Assembly (NCBI GenBank): GCA_964352025.1
Contig: CAYGPZ010000001.1
Location: 124,001-188,000 of the forward strand
DNA length: 64,000 nucleotides
Origin: Hirschia sp964352025
GTDB lineage: Bacteria > Pseudomonadota > Alphaproteobacteria > Caulobacterales > Hyphomonadaceae
Direction: 5' to 3'
Shown here piece by piece: positions 1 through 7,463 of the stretch. The translations under genes were made by a program, and so were the position numbers. Numbering within the stretch: the first letter of the stretch is position 1; every line of letters begins with the position of its first letter. Under the pieces are notes generated by a model, which worked only from the letters and a program-made list of their open reading frames with translations, ran no database searches and was not told the origin of the DNA.

Positions 1-41
1 AGTAAAATCAACATAATTTTTATTGGACGGAGAGCCCACAT

Positions 42-854
42 ATGGCTGACTGGAACTTCCCTAAAGGTGAACTAATGGCTGGCAAGCGTGGCTTGGTCAT
101 GGGTGTCGCTAACCAGAACTCAATTGCTTGGGGGATTGCTCAGCAACTAGCAGCCCAAGGTGCAGAAATGGCATTTACCTATCAAGGTGAAGCATTGGAG
201 CGCCGTGTACGTCCGCTTATTGAATCTATCGGCATGGACACAATGATCTCGGCGGATGTCACAAATGACGACGAGATGGATACAGCGTTCGCAATACTTA
301 AAGAGAAATACGGCAAGCTGGACTTCGTTGTTCACGCGATTGCTTTTGCGGGCAAAGATGAACTTAAAGGCTCAATGGTTCACAATACAACACGTGAAGG
401 TTTTGCGCGTGCGATGGACATATCAGTATTTTCTTTCATTGATGTATGTCGTCGTGCGTCAGACATGATGGAAGAGGGTGGCTCAATCATTAACCTGACT
501 TACCTTGGTTCAGAACGTGTTATCCCTTCATACAATGTTATGGGTGTTGCAAAAGCAGGTCTTGAGGCGGCGACACGCTATGCGGCACGTGATTTGGGTA
601 AACAGGGTGTACGCGTCAACGCTATTTCTGCGGGTCCAATGCGGACATTGGCTTTGATGGGCATTAAAGGCTCAAAAGGCTTGATGTCGGCAGGTAAAGA
701 AATGTCTCTTCTTGGCGAAGACACCAAAATGGAAGGTGTGGCTGGTTCTGCGCTTTATCTACTGTCTCCAATTGGTGAGTCTACTACTGGTGAAGTTCTT
801 CATGTTGATGCAGGTTTCCACGTTGTGGGTGTTCCTGAACCATCTGAAGATTAA
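42..854 (+). CDS. fabI: Enoyl-[acyl-carrier-protein] reductase (NADH), FabI type
   Basis: Catalyses the last reduction of each fatty-acid elongation cycle (trans-2-enoyl-ACP to acyl-ACP) in the cytosol. At 270 aa it has normal FabI length. It is an atypical short-chain dehydrogenase: the FabI-specific catalytic layout is visible as Y154, Y164 and K171 (motif SYNVMGVAK), corresponding to Y146/Y156/K163 of the E. coli enzyme. A nucleotide-binding segment GLVMGVANQNSIAWG lies near residue 17. A GGACGGAGAG ribosome-binding site sits 8 nt before the ATG. The next gene, a small lipoprotein, starts 5 nt after the stop and is probably co-transcribed. This is the enzyme class targeted by triclosan. 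Identification is secure. Confidence 0.96.
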   Translation: MADWNFPKGELMAGKRGLVMGVANQNSIAWGIAQQLAAQGAEMAFTYQGEALERRVRPLIESIGMDTMISADVTNDDEMDTAFAILKEKYGKLDFVVHAIAFAGKDELKGSMVHNTTREGFARAMDISVFSFIDVCRRASDMMEEGGSIINLTYLGSERVIPSYNVMGVAKAGLEAATRYAARDLGKQGVRVNAISAGPMRTLALMGIKGSKGLMSAGKEMSLLGEDTKMEGVAGSALYLLSPIGESTTGEVLHVDAGFHVVGVPEPSED

Positions 855-859
855 AATAC

Positions 860-1129
860 ATGCGACACACCCTGATAGGATATGTTTTCACTTTCAGTGC
901 ACTTATCCTTTCAGGGTGCGCGCACAATGCGCCTGTTTTAGAGGAGCCAGCTAACCCCTCTGGTGAAACTAAAACACCTCAACCCCAAGAAAAACCGCTA
1001 GAATTTTTAGAATTGAGTCAGGGTGTATGGCTGCACACTGGCTATAAAGTTGTACCTAGCCATGGGAAGCCGGCGGGCCGCGGGATACTTGAAAACACCG
1101 TCAAAATCACCAAGCCTAAATCAAGCTAG
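860..1129 (+). CDS. Small lipoprotein, function unknown
   Basis: An 89-aa protein with a clear lipoprotein signal: a short charged N-terminus, a hydrophobic stretch (about residues 5-17) and a lipobox LSGC, so Cys19 would be the acylated first mature residue. The mature part has a Pro/Glu/Lys-rich linker, then a short segment containing WLHTGYKVVPSHGKPAGRGIL that may be the conserved core. It begins 5 nt after the fabI stop, suggesting read-through from the fabI transcript. I do not recognise the family. Location (membrane-anchored, periplasmic side) is inferred from the signal only. Confidence 0.7.
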   Translation: MRHTLIGYVFTFSALILSGCAHNAPVLEEPANPSGETKTPQPQEKPLEFLELSQGVWLHTGYKVVPSHGKPAGRGILENTVKITKPKSS

Positions 1130-1174
1130 TTGGTATACTGACCTTAATATTTAAGCCGTGTTGGATTCCGAATA

Positions 1175-1837
1175 ATGAATGCCTCTTCTACTAAACTTTC
1201 TGATATTGGTCCTGACCCATTAGACCCGAGACCCATTCAAGATACGGCATTTTTAAAAGCCGTGGTGAATTCTCCCAATATAGAGGTTGGAGAGTATAGC
1301 TATTACAATGATCCTAAGGGACCAGAGAAATTCGTTGAGAATTGCGTCAAATACCATTTTGATTTTATTGGCGACAAACTCATCATTGGAAAGTTTTGTG
1401 CGATAGCGACGGATGTCCAGTTCATTATGAATGGGGCTAATCATGCGATGGGTGGATTTTCGACCTTTCCATTTAATGTCTTCGCGAATGGTTGGAAGAG
1501 CGGGTTTCATCCGGCAACAATTACTGATGGATTACGCGGTGACACAGTCATTGGCAGCGATGTGTGGATTGGAAGAGGGGCCACTATTATGCCCGGTGTG
1601 ACAGTGGGTCATGGTTCCATCATTGGTGCGATGGCGGTTGTGGCAAAGGATGTCCCGCCATATTCCATCGTCGCGGGGAATCCAGCAAAATTCATCAAGC
1701 AGAGATTTGATGAGAAAACCACGCAATCCTTGTTAGATTTGGCGTGGTGGGACTGGCCCATCGAAAATATAAACAAAGCCATCAATGCAATACGCGGCAA
1801 TGATTTAGGGATATTAAAAGGCCTTCGTCCGCGCTAA
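1175..1837 (+). CDS. CatB/Vat-like xenobiotic O-acetyltransferase (left-handed beta-helix)
   Basis: A 220-aa member of the hexapeptide-repeat acetyltransferases related to CatB chloramphenicol and Vat streptogramin acetyltransferases. The family's acetyl-CoA-dependent O-acetylation uses a catalytic His in an NHxM motif; here it is NHAM with H90. The C-terminal half has imperfect hexapeptide repeats (IGSDVWIGRGATIMPGVTVGHG...) and the family tail VAGNPAKFIKQRF. The active enzyme would be a cytosolic trimer. Chromosomal copies in environmental alphaproteobacteria are common and their natural substrate is usually unknown, so a drug-resistance role should not be assumed. It converges with udk, 6 bp away. 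Confidence 0.85.
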   Translation: MNASSTKLSDIGPDPLDPRPIQDTAFLKAVVNSPNIEVGEYSYYNDPKGPEKFVENCVKYHFDFIGDKLIIGKFCAIATDVQFIMNGANHAMGGFSTFPFNVFANGWKSGFHPATITDGLRGDTVIGSDVWIGRGATIMPGVTVGHGSIIGAMAVVAKDVPPYSIVAGNPAKFIKQRFDEKTTQSLLDLAWWDWPIENINKAINAIRGNDLGILKGLRPR

Positions 1838-1843
1838 AGCTTA

Positions 1844-2527
1844 TTAAGCCAGACCTTCATCCTGCAAAAAGCTCCAGACGGGTGCCAAAAGGCGCGCTTC
1901 AGCTTTTGCGCTTGGCTGACCAACTTTTGCCGCCAATGGACCCTCATCTTCAATAATCAGATCACACATATATTTTGCTGGCGCAGTGTATTTCGCATGG
2001 GCGGGCCGTACGAAACTGAGATATTGCGCAATCACACGGTCCAGATCACGTCCACGTTCAGATACGTCGCGTTTAATACGGCGGGCAAGGCGAATATCAG
2101 CTGGTGTATCAACGTAAATCGTCAGATCAAACAAGTTGAAATATTTCTTTTCACAAAGCGTATGCACACCCTCGCAAATAATAAACGGGCGCGGGGATAG
2201 CAAAGTTTCTTCACCCACAATGCGGTCATGTTTGGAAAAGTCATATATGGGCTGACCGATCGTTTCCCCCTGTTTTAGCGAGACCATATGGCTTTCATAC
2301 ATGTCCATATTCTTGGTCGCAGGATCATCAAAATCGATCCGCTCTTCCATTTCCTGATTAGACCATAAAGGCGCATCAGTGTGCTGGTGTTCGCGCGGCT
2401 TATAATAATTATCCTCACCAATAACGAGAAGCTTGTCTTCACCAAGTTTCTCTTGCATCGCGCGGGCTAATGTCGATTTACCCGAACCAGAACCACCTGT
2501 AATCGCGATCATATAGGGAGAGGCCAT
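1844..2527 (-). CDS. udk: Uridine/cytidine kinase
   Basis: Phosphorylates uridine or cytidine to UMP/CMP in pyrimidine salvage. The protein is 227 aa. The P-loop GGSGSGKST spans residues 11-19, followed by DNYY and an RRIKRD arginine-rich segment followed by LDRVIAQYLSFVRPAHAKY, all matching the Udk/phosphoribulokinase family (E. coli Udk is about 213 aa). The C-terminus carries a short extension of about 25 residues after the usual LIIEDEG region. ATG start. It appears monocistronic, with the NTF2-like gene upstream separated by about 50 bp. Confidence 0.88.
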   Translation of the reverse strand: MASPYMIAITGGSGSGKSTLARAMQEKLGEDKLLVIGEDNYYKPREHQHTDAPLWSNQEMEERIDFDDPATKNMDMYESHMVSLKQGETIGQPIYDFSKHDRIVGEETLLSPRPFIICEGVHTLCEKKYFNLFDLTIYVDTPADIRLARRIKRDVSERGRDLDRVIAQYLSFVRPAHAKYTAPAKYMCDLIIEDEGPLAAKVGQPSAKAEARLLAPVWSFLQDEGLA

Positions 2528-2576
2528 GAGAGCAGTATTCCAGTCGGATAATTATAGGTATTGAGAGATTGTAGGA

Positions 2577-3059
2577 CTAATTAATAGGCGATGATAGAGT
2601 TTTATTCACGATCCGCCAGCCATCGGCAACCTTTTGAAGATTGAGGTAATCCGTGCTCGTCGTGCCTCTCACAACATTTGTAATATCTATCCGTGCGATA
2701 GCCGCGTGACCCGACACATCTATAATTTTAAAAACGCTAATCCGGTCTGGCGTATCCGCTGAAATTTTAGATACTCTTTCCCACCAGAAATCCTGCGTGA
2801 GCGTGCGCAATGCACCATTGCCGCTGACGGACATTAATACGGCCACGGGATGAAATGATTTTTCAATGGCGGCTTGGTTTTGATCGTCGGTCACCGTCAG
2901 ATAGATTTTCAGCGTTTCAAGAATAGCCAATCTGTCTTCTTCAGGTCCGCTACCCATTATACCCACAAGCGGGCTTTCCATAGGTTTTGAAGGTGTCTCT
3001 GCAACGGCAATATTGCTAAATGCAAAACAGATACAAATGAAGGCGAGTAATTTTTTCAT
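2577..3059 (-). CDS. Exported NTF2-like (lumazine-binding/SnoaL-type) protein
   Basis: A 160-aa protein with a Sec signal peptide (MKKLLAFICICFAFSNIAVAE, probable cleavage after AVA near residue 20). The mature part has the cone-shaped NTF2/SnoaL pattern: a helical start (LAILETLKIYLTVTDDQN), a middle FHP segment, and terminal beta strands ending DGWRIVNKTLSS. It resembles the 'putative lumazine-binding' DUF4440/PF12893 group, whose members have no single known reaction. An in-frame GTG one codon upstream also exists; ATG is preferred because GGGGAAAG lies upstream at usable distance. Probably periplasmic. Confidence 0.72.
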   Translation of the reverse strand: MKKLLAFICICFAFSNIAVAETPSKPMESPLVGIMGSGPEEDRLAILETLKIYLTVTDDQNQAAIEKSFHPVAVLMSVSGNGALRTLTQDFWWERVSKISADTPDRISVFKIIDVSGHAAIARIDITNVVRGTTSTDYLNLQKVADGWRIVNKTLSSPIN

Positions 3060-3082
3060 CACGTGTTTCTTTCCCCAACTAG

Positions 3083-3490
3083 ATTGTATTTATAGTTGAA
3101 AAAAGAATTTGTCTTTCATAAGGCACGGGAGGTAGCTGGAAACACAAATATCTCCGCCATCGAGACCGATGCGAGAGTTTGCAAATATGGGCTGTAAGGC
3201 ATTGCCATTAACAGCGATAATAATAGCTGGATCGCTCCAGCAGTAGAAGTAGCTGCCTCTGGCAACGCCTCACCTGATATTCTTACCGCAGCTAAGTCCT
3301 GTCTTACAGAGGCACCATGAACCCCAGCCAAGTCGCTTTCGCTCTTGGTTCACTTGTTGGATCAGCGCCTGAAAGCTCATTTCTGCTCTACCGATATATG
3401 AGCAGCGAGTTCCATCAGGATATCAGTCCTCTTATCAGAAATGCTAAATCGGTCGCGCAATTCCGCCCACACAATGCGATAAGAAGATGA
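3083..3490 (+). pseudogene. Possible decayed two-gene coding tract
   Basis: On the plus strand one frame reads through about 33 codons (including a DARVCKYGL segment), meets a TAA near 3187, continues in frame for about 43 codons to a TGA, and that TGA overlaps an ATG in an ATGA arrangement. The second frame (3317-3490) encodes a 57-aa peptide starting MNPSQVAFALGSLVG. The overlap and amino-acid composition look like real but broken coding sequence. The opposite strand also has a 71-aa frame here (3116-3331), so the call is tentative. I do not recognise either product. Otherwise this 500-bp stretch before the GIY-YIG gene holds nothing I can identify. Confidence 0.3.
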
Positions 3491-3570
3491 AGGCAGTATG
3501 TGGGGCGATGTGAGGGAGGGGGATTAGTTTTGGGTTGTCCTGCTTTAAATGTTCCTATAATGTTCTGGCT

Positions 3571-3861
3571 ATGGTTTATGCTGTTTACATTGTTGCATCC
3601 AAAGATCGGGGCACGACCTATATCGGCGTGACCAATAATATAACGCGCCGAATTTGGGAGCACAAACAAGGTACAATCGACAGTTTTACCAAGCGATATT
3701 CTGTCAATCGGCTCGTTCGCATAGAATGGTTTGATAATATTGAAGCTGCGTTCAAGCGTGAGAAGCAATTAAAAGCATGGCAGCGAGCTTGGAAAATAGC
3801 ATTGATTGAAAATGATAATCCGCAATGGAGCGATTTGTATTTTGATCTTAGTCCATTGTGA
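3571..3861 (+). CDS. GIY-YIG domain nuclease (UPF0213/YhbQ-like)
   Basis: A 96-aa stand-alone GIY-YIG endonuclease domain. The signature appears as VYIVASKDRGTTYIGVT, followed by the family Arg (RRIWEHKQG), an SFTKRYSVNRLV strand and the acidic NIEAAFKREKQLKAWQRAWKIALI helix with the catalytic-type Glu. The start is placed at the ATG giving MVYAVYIV, where the domain begins; an upstream in-frame ATG adds 12 unconserved residues. Families of this kind bind and cut DNA, but the cellular job of the YhbQ group is not settled. It lies directly beside several palindromic repeats, a common situation for this family in alphaproteobacteria. Confidence 0.85.
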   Translation: MVYAVYIVASKDRGTTYIGVTNNITRRIWEHKQGTIDSFTKRYSVNRLVRIEWFDNIEAAFKREKQLKAWQRAWKIALIENDNPQWSDLYFDLSPL

Positions 3862-3899
3862 GGCCTCACAATGTCATTCACCTCGCCATAAACACACAC

Positions 3900-3929
3900 C
3901 TGTCATCCCAAACTTGATTTGGGATCCAC
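3900..3929 (+). repeat. Palindromic repeat copy 1 (REP-like)
   Basis: TGTCATCCCAAACTTGATTT continuing to GGGATCCAC: an interrupted palindrome whose arms ATCCCAAA and TTTGGGAT pair. It matches the dispersed TGTCATCC...GGATCCA repeat family of alphaproteobacteria. It faces copy 2, forming an inverted pair. Confidence 0.85.
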
Positions 3930-4018
3930 TTTAGAACATGGACTGGCTACGAGGTTGAAGGTAGGTGGTGTCGTCTCAAATGAATTCTTATCATAGTAAA
4001 GCCACTCTCAATCGACTG

Positions 4019-4047
4019 GTGGATCCTGAATCAAGTTCAGGATGACA
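4019..4047 (-). repeat. Palindromic repeat copy 2 (REP-like)
   Basis: Inverse orientation relative to copy 1: GTGGATCCTGAATCAAGTTC followed by AGGATGACA, with arms ATCCTGAA/TTCAGGAT. Arm sequences differ from copy 1 but co-vary, so pairing is kept. The roughly 90 bp between copies 1 and 2 carries no reading frame worth calling. Confidence 0.85.
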
Positions 4048-4174
4048 ATAGGTCGAAATTACTCTCGCTCTTGTTCAAATGGCCGGCTGACACATTCTTG
4101 CAGCCATGTTTGATACTGGCATTTGAAAATGCAGGAACGAAAGTTGTTACACTTACCTCGCGAACAAGAACAAC

Positions 4175-4204
4175 TGTCATCCCAAACTCGATTTGGGATC
4201 TACG
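4175..4204 (+). repeat. Palindromic repeat copy 3 (REP-like)
   Basis: CTGTCATCCCAAACTCGATT continuing TGGGATCTAC; arms ATCCCAAA/TTTGGGAT as in copy 1. It is paired with the divergent copy 4 about 35 bp downstream. Confidence 0.85.
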
Positions 4205-4238
4205 GTGCAGTGTGGACTGGCATTGCGATTTCGGGAGC

Positions 4239-4272
4239 TGGATTCCCAGACGCTTCGCGAAGGGGATGACTG
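4239..4272 (-). repeat. Palindromic repeat copy 4 (divergent)
   Basis: CTGGATTCCCAGACGCTTCG continuing CGAAGGGGATGACT. It keeps the outer TGGAT...ATGAC of the family, while the inner stem is replaced by CGCTTCGCG. It closes the second inverted pair with copy 3. Confidence 0.65.
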
Positions 4273-4288
4273 GGTGAGAAATGAAGCC

Positions 4289-4798
4289 TCAAAAATCCAA
4301 TTGAAAATGATTACTTACTTCTATGCAAAAACCTACGCTAGAATTGGTATATTCATCGATTTCTTGTCCTAATGGAACTAACTTACTGAAATCCAAATTC
4401 CATTGATCTTCGTTCCATTCGTTTGTTTTTGTCGGAACAAATCTTCGAATTTCTATCTTGTTAGTTTGCATATTAATTCTGGAAAACCCGTGAGCTAAAT
4501 AGTTACGAAGCTCGATTAGAATTAAAAAGTGGTCTGATATAAAAACAGCTTGTTCTCTGAAAGTTAGCAAACTGTCATTGGTCTGAAATACTTGTTTAAA
4601 TAAATTTGCACGAGACTCAGCGCGATAAGGGAATTTATTTAATCCATCGAATTCGTCAGGACGTTCTTTCATTCCAGATAGTAATCGACACATACTAAAT
4701 TCTAGCTGTGCAAATCCTGACAAAGTACCACCTCGAAACCACCTAAATTGATCGACGATTTCTTTAGCTTCATCAGACGGTTCCGATACTAACGGCAT
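4289..4798 (-). CDS. HEPN-like hypothetical protein
   Basis: A 169-aa protein of no family I can name. Near its middle is RNYLAHGF, an R-x4-H motif like the catalytic RxxxxH of HEPN-domain ribonucleases, inside predicted helices (an upstream segment FREQAVFISDHFLILIELRNYLAH). The start is set at the internal ATG (MPLVSEPSDEAK) because GGGGGA lies 6 nt upstream of it; a longer frame would run through a terminator hairpin. It is AT-richer than the neighbouring operon and sits alone between repeat pairs, as expected for an acquired gene. HEPN assignment rests on a short motif only. Confidence 0.6.
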   Translation of the reverse strand: MPLVSEPSDEAKEIVDQFRWFRGGTLSGFAQLEFSMCRLLSGMKERPDEFDGLNKFPYRAESRANLFKQVFQTNDSLLTFREQAVFISDHFLILIELRNYLAHGFSRINMQTNKIEIRRFVPTKTNEWNEDQWNLDFSKLVPLGQEIDEYTNSSVGFCIEVSNHFQLDF

Positions 4799-4812
4799 TT
4801 CAATTCCCCCAT

Positions 4813-4850
4813 AAAAAACGGCCGCATCATTTCTGACACGGCCGCTTTTA
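4813..4850. terminator. Bidirectional hairpin terminator
   Basis: AAAA-N0-CGGCCG and CGGCCG-N1-TTTT form a stem with a 14-nt loop, flanked by A and T tracts so it could work in either direction. It lies just upstream of the HEPN-like gene start and argues against the longer reading of that gene. Confidence 0.6.
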
Positions 4851-4864
4851 ATATTCAATCACTG

Positions 4865-4894
4865 CTTGTCATCCTGACGAAAGTCAGGATCCAC
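4865..4894 (+). repeat. Palindromic repeat copy 5 (REP-like)
   Basis: CTTGTCATCCTGACGAAAGT continuing CAGGATCCAC; arms ATCCTGAC and GTCAGGAT. It forms the third inverted pair with copy 6. Confidence 0.85.
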
Positions 4895-4966
4895 TTGTCA
4901 ATCTAGTCTGGCTTTGAGATTGGCTTGTATTTGTCATTAAGACGATGAGCCAATCCCAGTTGATAG

Positions 4967-4996
4967 GTGGATCCCAAATCAAGTTTGGGATGACAG
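4967..4996 (-). repeat. Palindromic repeat copy 6 (REP-like)
   Basis: GTGGATCCCAAATCAAGTTT continuing GGGATGACAG; arms ATCCCAAA/TTTGGGAT. It lies 7 bp after the pnp stop codon, so its hairpin would be at the very 3' end of the pnp message and may protect or terminate it. Confidence 0.85.
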
Positions 4997-5002
4997 TTGC
5001 TT

Positions 5003-7123
5003 TTAGTCTTCAGCGACTATTTCTTTTCCTGTTTCTTGGTCAACCACTTTCATGGATAGACGCACCTTACCGCGGTCGTCAAAGCCAAGAAGTTTAACCC
5101 AGACTGTCTGACCTTCTTTAACAACATCAGATGTCTGCTTCACGCGCTCTTCAGCAAGTTGAGAGATGTGAACCAAACCGTCTTTTGCGCCGAAGAAGTT
5201 TACGAAAGCACCAAAGTCCATGACTTTAACAACTTTACCTTCGTATACGACACCAACTTCAGGCTCGGCTGTTAGGCCGTGGATCCATTTGTAAGCTGCA
5301 TCGATAGACTCTTTGTCCACAGCTGCAATCTTAACAGTACCATCGTCTTCCACAGATACTTTCGCGCCTGTTTCTTCAACGATCTGACGGATAACTTTAC
5401 CACCCGTCCCGATAACGTCACGGATCTTGTCTGTCGGGATCTGCATTGTCACGATGCGTGGTGCGTTACCAGAGACATCATCACGTGATCCATCAAGGGC
5501 TTTGTTCATCTCATCAAGGATGTGAGCACGTCCGCCTTTAGCCTGCTCAAGAGCAGTCTGCATGATCTCTTTAGTGATACCAGCGATCTTAATGTCCATC
5601 TGTAGAGATGTCAGACCTTCTGTTGTACCAGCCACTTTAAAGTCCATGTCACCAAGGTGGTCTTCGTCACCAAGGATATCAGACAGAACAGCAACGCCGT
5701 CTTCGTCTTTGATAAGACCCATAGCGATACCAGACACTGGACGTGTCAAAGGCACACCTGCATCCATCATAGCCAATGAGCTACCACAAACAGTCGCCAT
5801 TGAAGATGAACCGTTTGATTCAGTGATCTCAGACACAATACGCAATGTGTATGGGAAGTCTTCAGCTGTCGGAAGAACAGCTTTCAGCGCACGCCATGCA
5901 AGCTTACCGTGACCGATTTCACGACGACCTGCACCACCCATGCGTCCAACTTCACCCACAGAGTAAGGCGGGAAGTTATAGTGAAGCATGAAGTTAGATT
6001 TAGACGTACCTTCTAGACCATCGATGAATTGCTCGTCTTCACCTGTACCAAGCGTTGCCACACAGATTGCCTGTGTTTCACCACGTGTGAACAGGGCAGA
6101 ACCGTGTGTACGAGGCAAGATAGATACTTCACCAAGGATTGGGCGAACCTGATCCAAAGCACGGCCATCAATACGAATACCTGTTTTGATGATGTCGCCA
6201 CGAACAACTTTAGCTTCAAGAGATTTGAAGATACCTTTGAAGAAAGCTTCTTTCCAGCCTTCTGGGTTCTCTTCAGATGCAACCAATTGTGCAGCCGCTT
6301 TATCGCGAGCAGCACCAATAGCTTCGTAACGGTCAGTTTTTTCTTTGATTTTGTAAGCAGCTGAAATGTCAGAACCTACAAGAGCTTCAAGTTGAGCAAG
6401 TTCAGCAGACTTGTCTTCCGGTTGGAAGTCCCAAGGCTCTTTAGCTGCACGTTCTGCAAGGTCGATGATACCAGAGATAACAGTTTGGAAGCTGTCGTGT
6501 CCGGCCATAACAGCGCCGAGCATTACTTCTTCAGAAAGCTCTTTAGCTTCTGATTCAACCATCATCACAGCATCTTGCGTACCAGCAACAACGAGATCAA
6601 GCTGAGTGTCTTCCATTTGGTCAAGTGTCGGGTTGATGATGTACTCACCATCTTTATAGCCCACACGTGCGGCACCAATTGGACCCATGAATGGAACACC
6701 TGACATTGTTAGCGCTGCAGAAGCAGCAACCATTGCAACAACATCCGGGTCGTTTTCCATGTCGTATGACAGAACTGTCAAAACAACTTGAGTTTCATTT
6801 TTGAAACCCGGTACGAAAAGCGGGCGGATTGGACGGTCAATCAAGCGTGATGTCAGCGTCTCTTTTTCAGTCGGGCGAGCTTCACGTTTGAAAAAGCCAC
6901 CTGGAATACGTCCAGCGGCATAGTATTTTTCTTGGTAGTTCACTGTCAGTGGGAAGAAATCCAGATCAGGATTTGCTTTCTTGGCTGCGACCACTGTCGC
7001 AAGAACTGACGTCTCACCATAAGTGGCAAGAACAGCACCATCGGCTTGGCGTGCAATGCGACCTGTTTCCAGTGTCAGTGGGCGACCAGCCCAATCGATA
7101 GTAACTTTTTGAATGTCGAACAT
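5003..7123 (-). CDS. pnp: Polyribonucleotide nucleotidyltransferase (PNPase)
   Basis: Phosphorolytic 3'-5' exoribonuclease and degradosome component. The protein is 706 aa, normal length. Domain order is RNase PH 1 (about residues 10-145, with GGFFKREARPTEKETLTSR-type segment), helical linker, RNase PH 2 (about 320-460), KH (about 550-610, IGTGGKVIRQI) and S1 (about 620-690, VMDFGAFVNFF). The catalytic aspartates are in DEDHLGDMDFKVAGT, corresponding to D486/D492 in E. coli. It is the last gene of the rpsO operon, 66 bp after rpsO with a terminator-type hairpin between them, the classic arrangement. No anomaly seen. Confidence 0.97.
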   Translation of the reverse strand: MFDIQKVTIDWAGRPLTLETGRIARQADGAVLATYGETSVLATVVAAKKANPDLDFFPLTVNYQEKYYAAGRIPGGFFKREARPTEKETLTSRLIDRPIRPLFVPGFKNETQVVLTVLSYDMENDPDVVAMVAASAALTMSGVPFMGPIGAARVGYKDGEYIINPTLDQMEDTQLDLVVAGTQDAVMMVESEAKELSEEVMLGAVMAGHDSFQTVISGIIDLAERAAKEPWDFQPEDKSAELAQLEALVGSDISAAYKIKEKTDRYEAIGAARDKAAAQLVASEENPEGWKEAFFKGIFKSLEAKVVRGDIIKTGIRIDGRALDQVRPILGEVSILPRTHGSALFTRGETQAICVATLGTGEDEQFIDGLEGTSKSNFMLHYNFPPYSVGEVGRMGGAGRREIGHGKLAWRALKAVLPTAEDFPYTLRIVSEITESNGSSSMATVCGSSLAMMDAGVPLTRPVSGIAMGLIKDEDGVAVLSDILGDEDHLGDMDFKVAGTTEGLTSLQMDIKIAGITKEIMQTALEQAKGGRAHILDEMNKALDGSRDDVSGNAPRIVTMQIPTDKIRDVIGTGGKVIRQIVEETGAKVSVEDDGTVKIAAVDKESIDAAYKWIHGLTAEPEVGVVYEGKVVKVMDFGAFVNFFGAKDGLVHISQLAEERVKQTSDVVKEGQTVWVKLLGFDDRGKVRLSMKVVDQETGKEIVAED

Positions 7124-7147
7124 ATAATTTTTTCTTTCCTACATACG

Positions 7148-7174
7148 AAAACCGCCGGTCCCGAGGACCGGCGG
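7148..7174 (-). terminator. rpsO-pnp intergenic hairpin (t1-type terminator)
   Basis: A perfect 10-bp stem (CCGCCGGTCC / GGACCGGCGG) with a 3-nt loop, followed on the minus strand by TTTT. In E. coli the equivalent position holds the partial terminator and RNase III processing site that separate rpsO from pnp. Confidence 0.8.
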
Positions 7175-7189
7175 GTGAATGGATAAGCC

Positions 7190-7459
7190 CTAGCGGCGAA
7201 TACCCAATTCTTCAATAAGAACCTTGTAGCGGTTCACGTCTTTAGACTTGGTATAGTCTAGTAACTTACGACGCTGAGAAACCATTTTCAGGAGACCGCG
7301 ACGTGAGTGGTTGTCTTTTTTGTGTGTTTTAAAGTGTTCAGTCAAAGTTGTGATGCGCTCTGTTAGGATTGCAACCTGTACTTCTGGTGAACCTGTGTCG
7401 CCTTCTTTAGTGGCGAATTTTTTGATTAGCTCAGCTTTACGCTCAACAGTAATCGACAT
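7190..7459 (-). CDS. rpsO: 30S ribosomal protein S15
   Basis: An 89-aa protein with the S15 pattern: MSITVERKAELI start, DTGSPEVQVAILTERI, HFKTHKKDNHSRRGLL and the C-terminal basic RRKLLDYTKSKD helix; binds 16S rRNA helices of the central domain. The start was chosen at MSIT, the universal S15 N-terminus; a longer in-frame reading would overlap truB and lacks family support. It lies 4 bp after the truB stop, so the two are translationally close. Confidence 0.97.
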   Translation of the reverse strand: MSITVERKAELIKKFATKEGDTGSPEVQVAILTERITTLTEHFKTHKKDNHSRRGLLKMVSQRRKLLDYTKSKDVNRYKVLIEELGIRR

Positions 7460-7463
7460 CGTG

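Noticed and set aside
4071..4277. 68-codon frame in the repeat region
   Set aside because: It is made largely of the palindromic repeats themselves.
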